Part shown: positions 1 through 8,295 of the stretch, piece after piece
Numbering within the stretch: the first letter of the stretch is position 1
Layout of the letters: every line of letters starts with the position of its first letter
Source of the DNA: Cudoniella acicularis
Taxonomy: Eukaryota > Ascomycota > Leotiomycetes > Helotiales > Helotiaceae
DNA: 32,185 bases
Assembly (NCBI GenBank): GCA_013054445.1
Contig: JAAMPI010000562.1
Span: forward strand, 1-32,185
Direction: 5' to 3'
The notes under the pieces: model-generated
Seen by the model: the letters and a program-made list of their open reading frames with translations, nothing else
The model's database searches: none
Told to the model about the DNA's origin: nothing
Translations under genes and position numbers: made by a program

Positions 1-435
1 TACTTGGTCTACGCCTAGGAAGTCGACTAAACTTAAGAACCAGGCCCTAGAATTCTAGCAGCTAGAGGACCCTGATTCGCACACCTAAAGGCTCCTATTC
101 TATAAGATTATAAAGGGCTTCGAAGAACAGGATTCACTCCTAGCTACCTAAGAGCTTTGAATCTAGTCCCTAGAGGCTAGGCTAGAAGCTACGAAGCCTA
201 AAAAAAGAAGGAAGGTTCAGACTAGTCCGAATTCTAAATTTGCGGATATTAAGGCAATAAAACGGGCATAGGATAAGGCTAGTAGAGCTAGTAGGGCTAA
301 AATAGAAGAGAAAACCTTAGATATATCTAGTATATCTAGTGGATTGTCAGACTGTATTATAGTCGAAGAGTAATTTTGAAGTGTTATAGGTAGTTCGGGT
401 AATTTTCGAGTGGTCGGAATAGGGGTGCACGGACT
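1..435 (+). mobile_element. Fot1/pogo-like (Tc1-mariner) transposon, 3' end, degenerate
   Basis: The right end of a DNA transposon whose left part lies outside the window. It holds the C-terminal end of a transposase on the plus strand and then a short non-coding tail that ends in a terminal repeat. Read on the minus strand, the outer end begins AGTCCGTGCACCCC directly after a TA (436-437), which fits the TA target duplication of the pogo/Fot1 group. The stretch 1-330 is very rich in the tetramer CTAG and has stops in all frames, as expected after CpA-to-TpA mutation (RIP). The element sits inside the C-terminal half of the duplicated GHKL-like gene at 438-2190, so it truncates that gene. The opposite terminal repeat cannot be seen, so its total length is unknown. 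Confidence 0.8.
167..373 (+). pseudogene. Fot1/pogo-type transposase, C-terminal remnant
   Basis: In the frame ending with TAA at 371-373 the translation contains a basic KPKKRRKVQTSP segment followed by NSKFADIKAIKRA, a stop, and DKASRASRAKIEE. This is the pattern of the tail of fungal pogo/Fot1 transposases, where a lysine/arginine block is followed by N-x-x-F-x-x-I and a helix starting R/K-A-Q. The in-frame TAG after KRA stands where the family usually has glutamine, so it is explained by CAG to TAG. Upstream of about 167 the frame is broken by further stops. The DDE catalytic core is not visible, because it would lie left of the window. No function is expected. Confidence 0.75.
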
Positions 436-437
436 TA

Positions 438-2190
438 TTGCTCTCGTACGATGCCTTGCCTTCGGCCCGTTCGCCACGAGCAAGCTCCACGAGAATCAAT
501 CCATAAAGCTCAGTGAGTACATGGCCGCATGAGAAAATTTTGATGTTGAGGTTTAACGCAAAAGCTTCTTCAAAAAGAGAGCATCTTGTTCTTCTGTGAC
601 TGGTCTGGAAATCAAGCCATCTCTCATTTATCATGAGAGTGTTTTCATGTAGGAGCAGATCCATTTCTGCTACTTTTCCATCCTTGAAGCACATTTTGAA
701 CTCCTTTGTTCTCGGGTCAAAAGCAAGAACAGCTTCCAAGGCTCTTCTGACGCCTCTTGAGTACGCTGTATCCGGTAATTCTTAAAGGGGTGCATTGTAG
801 AGAAGATGGTGTCTCTGTTCTTCAGGGGTACGCAGCAGTTTGTATTTTCTCAATGACTTCCACACCGGCTTCTTCAGCGGGGCAGGGATCCTTTTGAGAC
901 TGCGCTCAATGAGTTCGACGTTCTGTAAAGAATCAGCTACTAGTTAAGCAAGTAGAATTGAGACTTTCAACCCTTACCTCCGTCTTTGCCATTGTAATAG
1001 AACAGCTTGTTATCTGCATCTTTGTCCCGAAGATATTGCCGAATTCTTTTCGCCATCTCTTCCGAGATAATGTCTGATGCATACTTCACATCAGCCCAGG
1101 CCCGATCCTCTTGAAGCATGGTGAAATATTCCTTCAAAGTAGTAGCTTCATCACTCTGAATAGCTTGTGCCCAAATATCTGCCAGGATTTCTGCCACTGC
1201 CTCTCGGTCTCGATTGATTTCACCTTGTGCTAAGTTATAGCCAAATTTGAACTCCTTTGCCCTCTTTCTCCTCTCGAGGAGAATGCCCTTCGGATACATC
1301 TGGTTAGAAAAGCCGCGATCCAGGATGATACTGCCTTTCGTTGTCTCTATGGACTTCGAAGGAGGTTCAAGATCCAGACACTGTTCCATCTATTACCGGA
1401 ATTCATCTTCAGTAACCCATTCTCGGTTGCCACCTCCGATTTTGACCGAAACATCGGCCCATGACCTGCCTTTCAGAAGGGAAAGACCTCGAGCGGCTCT
1501 CTTCGAAGCTGCTTGCATCATGCTTGTGATGCGCGAAGCCTTGATCTTCTTGATTTAGCAGCAAAGAAAACCCGCATTTCTCTTCCCTGTCTCTAGTATT
1601 TTGAATATCCAGTCATTTGAGGAGGCCGAAAACTTGGTATTGAATCCGGACCGAACCAGAGTAAGACAGGCAATTTTATATCCTTCGCCATGTGTACCTG
1701 CCAAGTATGGCTTTTTCTGCTTGGATGTGACCCCAAGACCCAGACTCTTCCCGCTCAATCGTGCATTGTAATTTGTGATTTCCACAGTGCCCGCGCCGCT
1801 CGACCATTTGATATATCCAAGCTCTTTCTTCGAGTCGGGATGAAGTTCTTTGAAGATAATAAAGCCTTGCTTGTCTTCTGGTCTTTTAATGAACTTCCTT
1901 CCCTCCAGCTTGTTGGTTTCTATGATAGAGTCGCACCTAAACCCACACTGTCAGAAAGTATTTGTGAGACGATATCAGCCTTCCACTGACCAGTTTTGGT
2001 AGAACTCTCTCCATCCATGGCGCGGCCCCCATTTGTTGACATAACTTCTGTTTATGCCAAGGCACATAGTTCCCGTCTTCAGGTCATCCTCGTAGGAAAC
2101 CATTTGCCAGTCGTTATCATTGTCTCCTTCGCTATCTGAAGAGTCATTAAATTCATCTTTCTGCTTGATATCCCGAGAAGAAGCCTCCAT
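438..2190 (-). pseudogene. GHKL-like ATPase paralogue, RIP-mutated and truncated by transposon
   Basis: A decayed copy of the gene at 3738-6950, on the same strand. Exons inferred from splice signals: 2190-1991, 1936-978 and 936-438 (introns 54 and about 41 nt, at the same places as in the intact copy). The reading frame is kept throughout, including the N-box (REFYQNWCD), the loop GTHGEGYK and the region FSCGHVLTELYGL, but four stops interrupt it: TAA at 1557-1555, TAA TAG at 1395-1390 and TAA at 784-782. Each fits CAA-to-TAA or TGG-to-TAG, that is CpA-to-TpA on one strand. At 437 the frame runs into the Fot1-like element, which removes the whole coiled-coil half. I infer duplication, then RIP and insertion. 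The second intron's acceptor is less certain. Confidence 0.8.
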
Positions 2191-2560
2191 CGTAGGCTGC
2201 GACAGCTGCGAGGGTTGGATCGGTGCCCATGATGTTGTAGATCGGAATAGATTTATTGGTGGTGAAGTCGCATAGGGCCTGGAGGTGATTGGGTTTGTTG
2301 CGATGCAAAGGAGTAGGAAGAAGTTGGAGGAAGAGAAGTTGATGGACAACAGAAGGTCCTTGTGACTTGAAGAGATGTTGGTGGAGATTATTTAGGCGAG
2401 AAATAGAAGGTGTGTGAAAACTTAAAAAAAGGCTCTTGGTGTTGTGCGGATTGCGCCGAAGCTCAAAAGGTCCCAACTAGAAGTTCAAAGGTGAGGACCA
2501 GTGAGGGCAGAAACATATTATCAAGAAATTCCTGACGTATCAGTGTAGAGAGACTACACC
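2191..2560 (-). promoter_or_regulatory. 5' flank of the broken GHKL-like copy, part of the duplication
   Basis: Upstream DNA of the pseudogene that resembles the upstream DNA of the intact copy (about 6951-7400). Shared blocks on the plus strand include AGAAGTTCAAAGGTGAGGACC here against AGAAGTTGAAAGGTGAGAGCC there (divergent matches), and a preceding GCGGATTGCGCCGAAGC against CTCGGATCACGCCAATAGC. So the duplicated unit carried its promoter region. Open frames in this stretch have no recognisable product. From 2561 to about 2920 I see no gene. Confidence 0.45.
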
Positions 2561-2920
2561 AGACACTGGGCAAAACTCCTCAAGTGGGTTTTATGTGGCG
2601 CTCAAGGAAGTGAATATGCTCCTCTCTTGGTACTCTCGCCACCCAATTCCGCGTTGTTTTACCAGAACCTGTTTATAGCCTCAGTAAGCTTGCGGCACTT
2701 AGGCAACCGAGATTTATTACACTTCAATTATGATGGACCTTGAACCTTTTTGATTTTTTGCGCGTCCCGACTAAGGAGGTGATAGGGGGTTAAGCGAGAT
2801 CTCAAATGAACACTTTTAAAGAACCACAAAAGCTACTGTGAAACACTATAATAAACTTAATGAAATAGCTCGATTATTCTTCGATGATTTAGTAAATTTA
2901 ATCGTTCATGTATAGCAGGA

Positions 2921-3690
2921 CTAGAAGTTCGTCAAACTTTGAAGTGTTTTGCGGAAGTCCACGTAATTGTGTCTCCAACCAAACACTATGCGCAGCATGT
3001 TCTTGATCTGTTTGCCGACAGCAACATCAAAGATCTCATCAAACAGAACTCCACAGGAATCTAACATTGTATGATATATAACCGTAATAATTACGGTTAT
3101 ATCATAGCTCCGAGAATACGATGAATGTGCAGCTGAATTTGTCGAGGTAAATACCAAGTATTCAGAAATGTAATCTTACCTTCCAGGGACTTACCTTTCA
3201 TATCCGCATCTAGGAATTTTATCCGGGGTTCAATAGGAGCGTGGCTTACGGACCTTTTGTAATTTTAGCAAAAGAGTCGATGAGCATCGCACGCTTAAAG
3301 ATGTGATAGTCTTTCATGTGCGCAATTAAATCATTCTTAAATCGGACTGCTTGCATCAAGGCAAGTACTCATATCAGAAGTTAAATAGACGATCATTCTC
3401 AAAAGGCCAAATATTCACGAAATAGAAAGGCTCCTGATAATTGCAGAATGTGATGTTCAATTTTCTATGGATGCTATGTGATCTATGACTTTGTGATTCT
3501 CTCTGCCCTACGTAATTTCATGACCGGGGCGTTGATAAAAGATATTTTGCCCCTATCATGATCACGATAATGCCAATTCTGTCCCATAAATATGCTGTGG
3601 CATTTATCGATCTGATATGTGTAAGGAGTAGTCTGTTGCGATGGAATGTGGCCAACGGGTGGAGTTCGATAGTGCCTTGAAACCATTTAT
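2921..3690 (-). pseudogene. Unidentified broken gene fragment between the two GHKL-like copies
   Basis: Several minus-strand stretches look protein-like but do not join into one open frame. In order: an open frame from an ATG at 3686 to 3483 (67 codons); a stretch around 3345-3250 reading FKNDLIAHMKDYHIFKRAML; a shifted frame at about 3245-3190 reading HAPIEPRIKFLDADMKGK, followed by a good donor GTAAGT; and 3060-2921 reading LFDEIFDVAVGKQIKNMLR. Between the second and third parts the frame shifts by one base, and an inverted repeat at 3072-3105 interrupts the last part. I do not recognise the family. It could be a decayed gene or an over-read of AT-rich spacer; the amino-acid composition favours the first. 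Confidence 0.35.
3072..3105. repeat. Near-perfect palindrome
   Basis: Arms TATAACCGTAAT and ATTACGGTTATA face each other around a single central base, extended by TGAT...ATCA on the outside with a two-base difference. It would form a stable hairpin of about 15 base pairs. It lies inside the unidentified broken gene fragment and adds a stop to it. It may be the remnant of a small foldback element or a regulatory palindrome. Confidence 0.7.
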
Positions 3691-3737
3691 TATATCATCC
3701 TTCCCTCCCGTCGAAACAAATCCTAATCCAATTCCCC

Positions 3738-6700
3738 TTACTCAAGAGTAATGACCTCGCCAGCCTTCGCCTTCTTAGCAGGTTGCCCAGCCGTACTGGG
3801 ATCTCCATCCTCATCACGCTCTCTCTTGATTTTCACCGCAACACCACCATCATGCTCCTTCAACAGATTTTCAATAATGCTGGAAACTGTTTGAAGAGTA
3901 GACTTGAAGGTTTCAATCGTTGCAGCTGGTCCCAAGCCAAGCATGTTTTGAATGACGCTGAGGGCTCTTTGCAGCGTGTCTGCCATGGATACAAGATTGG
4001 CTTTGTTGAGTTTCACTTCACCCTGAAGCGTGCGCTTCTGCTCACGAAGCAATTGCAGCTGAACATTTGAATCTGACGGACTTTCGTGAGATTGCTTGGC
4101 TTGCTCGGGTTTCTTGCTGATGCCTCGTTCAACTTTGGGGGTCTTCAGAGAAGTCTGGAGAAACTGAGCCTCAGACTTGGTTTTTTCTTCTTGATACTGC
4201 TTGACTTCCACTCGATGGTTTTCAATTGTCTGAGACAACTCGTTGATCTGGGGGTTCTGGGCAGACGAAACCTCCAACTTGCTTTTCTCTGCTACATATC
4301 CCTTGATTTCCGCTCGAAGATCTTCAATTACCTGAGAGAGTTCGTTGATTCGAGCTTTGTCTGCGGCTTGCAATTGCAGCATCTGCTGCTTTTCTCCATG
4401 TAAGTCCTCGATGATATTTGTGAGCTCCAGTTTTTGATTTTCCTTTTCGGCGGTTGCCTGTCGGAGTTTCAATTTAGTTGATTCCAGGGTTTTAAAAGTC
4501 TCTATCAACTCTTTAGTCTTGGTCGCTAGCCTCTCCACTGTTGTCTCGAGCCCCAAGTCCCTGGACGTAAGTTTATCATCGCGAGCAATGAGTGGATCGT
4601 TCTTGCGTTTCGTATCCTGTGATGGATTATTAGCCTTCGAGCTACTACTTAAACCTTGTGAGCCTGGGTGACTTCCATCGTAAATAGCTGGGCCAACGAG
4701 TGGAATTTTTTGGACTTCGTTCTTGGATTCTGCAGGCTTTTGAGGAGCTGGAGGCATTCCAAAGAAAGCCCCAGAGCAAGTCCTAGAAATCATAGGGAAG
4801 AACTCCTCGTCTTGATCTAGTTCGCTGAAAAGTACCTGCGAGTCTTTTAAAGATACTATGCGGCTTGGACATTGGCATTGAAGGCCAATTTCGGGAAGAT
4901 TACTCCGTAAAAGGCAGCCCGCTTCCTCAAGATCACCTTCTGAATGTTCTGCTACTATCAGCCTGGGCAATGAGCTATTTTATTTTTGGCACACTTACCA
5001 ATGGGTGCTAAAAGATCGCTCTTTCTGTCTGAGCACGTGCGTTCTCGATGCAGAGTGACTCGGTATTTCAACTCGACCGCATGAAGGAGATATGCCATGT
5101 GACTCTCCGGGCTGATCCATGAGACTATAAGATCCCCTGGCAAGTCTCCCTTCTTGGTCGAAATCATTCTGGGCATTTGTCTCAGGTTTTCACGGACCCT
5201 TCCAGACATCTCTCCTAGAGCGACACTGCTCCCCTCGCTTTTGCGCTCTATTTCGAGGAGAATCAAATCGAATAGTTCTTCTATGACATGGTCGCAGGAA
5301 AAATGGTTTGACTGGATATTTCCCCGAGACAACCAACAAGGAGTTCTAAGATGCATCTTCTTGAAATCAGCCCACTTTTCATTAATTAAAAAAGTCTTGT
5401 CATCAATGAGCAGGTCTAGTTCGGCTTTGTCTCCGCTCTTGAAAACCACTTTGAGATCTCGCGTTATGGGATCTAAAGTCAAGGCGGCAGCTAATGCGCG
5501 TTGCATCCCTTCCGAATAGGGTGATGGTTTCACTTCTGTAACCTCGGCTTTTTGAAGAAGATGATGCCTATGTTCAGTTGGTGTTCGGACGTAACCATGT
5601 TTTCGGAGAAGGCTCCAAATATATCCCGGAAGCTGTAACGGGATTTTCTTCAGATTCTTCGTGATGATGGGTGCATCCTGGACCAAAGTCAACATTTGTG
5701 AAATAGTGAAACGAGCGTGTCACTTTACTCTTTCAGCCATTTTCTTCTCATAGAAAAACCCCAGAACTGTTTCCCACTGCATGTTCTCCCAAATCAACTT
5801 CGTCACACTCTCTCCCATGTAAACATTTGCTTTGTGTATATCCGCCCAGAACAGTCCATCATCCCGCCGAAGCATTTTAATGTATCGTTTGATTTTGGTT
5901 TTATCCGTGTCCTCGAATAGAAGAACTTGCGTCCAAATCTTTGCAATAGATCTCGACTCCTCAAAAGGATTAGACATTCTCTGTCTTTCGCGGTTTACTT
6001 TGCCTTCAGTCAGGTTATATCCGAATTTGAGAGCTTTCGAAGTTGCGGACTGTCCGAGGTAGAGCCCTTTGAGATAAATTCTACCCCCATAACTCTCATC
6101 TAAAATTAACGTCCCAAATCTTGTCTCGAGGTATTTTGAAGGGACATCCAATACTAGGGCAACCTTGATCCAATCTTGAAAATCCTCCCAGCCAATAAGC
6201 TTGGGTTTCATCGCCTGAGTCTTATAGATATTGCCAATTCTGACAGTGACGTCTTTTCGAATGTCCGACACGAGTTGCCGTGGGTCTGTGGGCTCGGGTT
6301 GGCCTCCTTCAGGGGTTGCTTTCCATTTTTCCAAGGATGCTTCTGTTAAAGGAGACAGATTGCAGTAAAGATGGCGCTTGTCTCGGCCGCCAAAATTGAA
6401 ACTCCAGTAGCAGGATGAAGCTTCATAACGGACCTGGTAGCCTTTGCGAACCATGACAAGAGCACCAACTTTGAAGCCTTCACCATGAATACCGGCTGTA
6501 TCACTGTCATCCCGCTTCGAGCTTTCACCAAGGTCAAGCGCCTTGCGTTTTAACTGAGCCTTGAAATTGGTAAGCTCAAGAGAGCCCGTGGATTTAGTAA
6601 AACGGATGAAGCCCAGCATAAACTTTGTGACCGGATGCTTTGCAACGGCAACCCAAATGTCTGACAAATTCATGACATTAACCTGAACTTTCTCTCTCGA

Positions 6701-6950
6701 AATTTCATTGGCCTCGAGAATGCCATCCATCCTATTGAAATTCAGATTTGCACTTCAACTTAACAAGGCCCGAGAGCACTCACCAATTCTGAAAGAATTC
6801 TCTAAACGCATCGCGCGCAGTCCAATCTGGAACATAGTCTCGAGATAGCCCCAGTGACTGCGTAGTCTTTTTCAATTCGTCTCGGTCCTCGGACATCGAT
6901 TTGGTGAGATCTGCATCATCATTGCTAACCGCTGCTTCGGATGAAGCCAT
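3738..6950 (-). CDS. GHKL-like ATPase / coiled-coil protein, 1016 aa, four exons
   Basis: Exons 6950-6784, 6731-5729, 5677-4999 and 4939-3738; the phases agree at all three introns (52, 51 and 59 nt), and the last has a clear CTGAT branch point. The start is the ATG at 6950. N-terminal part: E51-x3-N55-x2-D58 (REFFQNWMD) matches the GHKL N-box, and LGESSK (124-129) plus GIHGEGFK (136-143) match the lid/G2 loop of MORC/Hsp90/histidine-kinase ATPases. The usual G1 box DxGxG is missing; LTNFKA stands near its place. A second conserved region (about 390-540) contains CDHVIEE (518-524). Residues 743-881 form a coiled coil with tandem INELSQ-type repeats. The tail has IKRE, a basic KKAKA and VITLE. 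Function unknown; nucleotide binding and self-association are inferences. A broken paralogue lies 1.5 kb downstream. Confidence 0.85.
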
Positions 6951-7400
6951 GATGGCTGTCAGAGTCGAGGGAGGAGGAGTTCGGGAGGAGGAAATGTGAT
7001 GAGAAGAAGTTGACCCAGAGTTGAGGAGTCTTAAAATTCAAGACCCAAAGAAGTATTGGCGGATGTTGTTTGGGGGAGGAAGAGAACGTGCGTTAGAAAG
7101 AGAAGAGGTCCTTAAATATCCGGTTGAGGCTCGGATCACGCCAATAGCGGAGCAAAGAAAGAGTGAATAGGAATCTTGAGATCAAAGATCGAAGACTGAG
7201 AAGTTGAAAGGTGAGAGCCACTTAAGAGGAAAGGAGATGCCCTTGTGGGAAAAGAGGAGAGGCTTTCAAATCTCTTACCCGGGTTCAAGACAAGCCAATA
7301 GCAGGGTAAAGAAAGAGTGAATTGACAGTCCAAGATCAGAGATCACGAAGTTGAAAAGTAAGAGCAAGTCGGATTAAGAAGAAGCTGTTAATAATGTTCT
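6951..7400 (-). promoter_or_regulatory. 5' flank of GHKL-like gene with a diverged direct repeat
   Basis: Two blocks of about 105 bp, 7133-7235 and 7281-7385, are related in the same direction: both have GCCAATAGC followed by AAAGAAAGAGTGAAT, then AAGATC...GAAGTTGAAA. The repeat spacing is about 150 bp. Similar sequence also lies upstream of the broken copy. The plus strand is purine-rich, so the gene strand is CT-rich, as in many fungal promoters. No TATA box that I would defend. From 7400 to 7683 I see no gene. Confidence 0.5.
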
Positions 7401-7686
7401 GACGAATCAAAATCCACAACTGTATTTCATCACTACCACAGCAGGATCTCCAGGGCGCCAAACGCTGATATCCATATCCTCTACCGACAAAACAACCCGT
7501 TGCAATCGCTGTGGCACTTCTTCACTGTCCAATTATTAGCTCCGTCGTCAGAAATACAAAGTCATGCAACTTACTGTTCCCTTTCCTCCATTCCAAACAC
7601 AATCCAATGTCAGAAACAATCATCTTGTTTTCTCCAAGCGAATCTTTTTGCTTTCACATCGTCCAAAAGACTTTCAACCTTCCTAA

Positions 7687-7961
7687 CGAGCCTGAGGTCA
7701 GAAGTCTGGTTCTTACAGGGTATTTTTAAGCGATTTTCAGGCTTCGCGACCCTACCTTCACGCTTCTAAAAACTAGACTCGTCGCGATCACTTTAAAGTT
7801 ATAAAATAACTAATAGTAGTTATAGTTTATAATATAAATAATCGCGAGTTTTAGAAGACAAAGATACTATTTATTAACTACCTTTTTAAAGTTTACGATT
7901 TTTGATTTTTGATTTGCTTGTAAAACGCCCTATAAGAACCAGACTTCTGACCTCAGGCTCG
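7687..7961. mobile_element. MITE, 275 bp, terminal inverted repeats with TAA target duplication
   Basis: The left end CGAGCCTGAGGTCAGAAGTC (7687 on) is repeated in reverse complement at the right end (to 7961). The match runs about 40 bp with three differences, all transitions (C/T or A/G). Both ends are flanked by TAA (7684-7686 and 7962-7964). A 3-bp TAA/TTA target duplication is typical of the PIF/Harbinger group, so this is probably a non-autonomous member. The middle is AT-rich, codes for nothing and contains a second, inner inverted repeat (CTTCTAAAA...CGCGAT). It abuts the 3' end of the open frame at 7930-8295. Confidence 0.8.
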
Positions 7962-8295
7962 TAAGGCCCTCTTCATTTTTGGGCCAACAATGATCGCCAC
8001 TAGGGTCCACAACACCCAAAGACGTATCGATCGACCCAAGACTAACTTCAACATACCTATAGATAGGAGATAAACAGGAGCATGGAGTTTCATAAAAATT
8101 TCTACAAGGCGTAAATGTCCTTGTAGAGATTCGTCGTCCTAGATAGCGCCCAGCTTCAGCGTCCCGACAGGCCAGGTTGTCAAGAAAAGGCCTTTCCTCT
8201 TCCGAGTAGCTCGCTTCGTATCGCATGTACTTTTCTACATCTTTACCAAACTCGTAAAGATTCTCGACTTGAGCCCATCTCTTCATTCTTTTCAT
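7930..8295 (-). CDS. Unrecognised short open frame ending inside the MITE
   Basis: A 121-codon frame with a true ATG at 8295. The first two thirds look soluble and charged (KRWAQVENLYEFGKDVEKYM, then acidic and basic stretches). The last 11 or so codons are the MITE terminal repeat read in frame, so the natural end of any older gene has been replaced. I recognise no domain, and no upstream exon was found. It may be a remnant of a gene cut by the MITE, or chance. Confidence 0.2.
   Translation of the reverse strand: MKRMKRWAQVENLYEFGKDVEKYMRYEASYSEEERPFLDNLACRDAEAGRYLGRRISTRTFTPCRNFYETPCSCLSPIYRYVEVSLGSIDTSLGVVDPSGDHCWPKNEEGLTSLRSEVWFL

Noticed and set aside
217..483. Plus- and minus-strand short frames over the transposon/gene junction
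   Set aside because: They read across the insertion point or antisense to the transposase remnant.
1937..1990. A frameshift in the broken paralogue after QNW
   Set aside because: A 54-nt intron ending GTTTAG at the same site as intron 1 of the intact copy restores WCDSIIE in frame, so no indel is needed.
3738..4970. The coiled-coil frame as a separate gene starting near 4970
   Set aside because: The frame has no ATG at its start (TTG). A 59-nt intron with GTAAGT, CTGAT and TTCAG joins it in phase to the GHKL-like exons.
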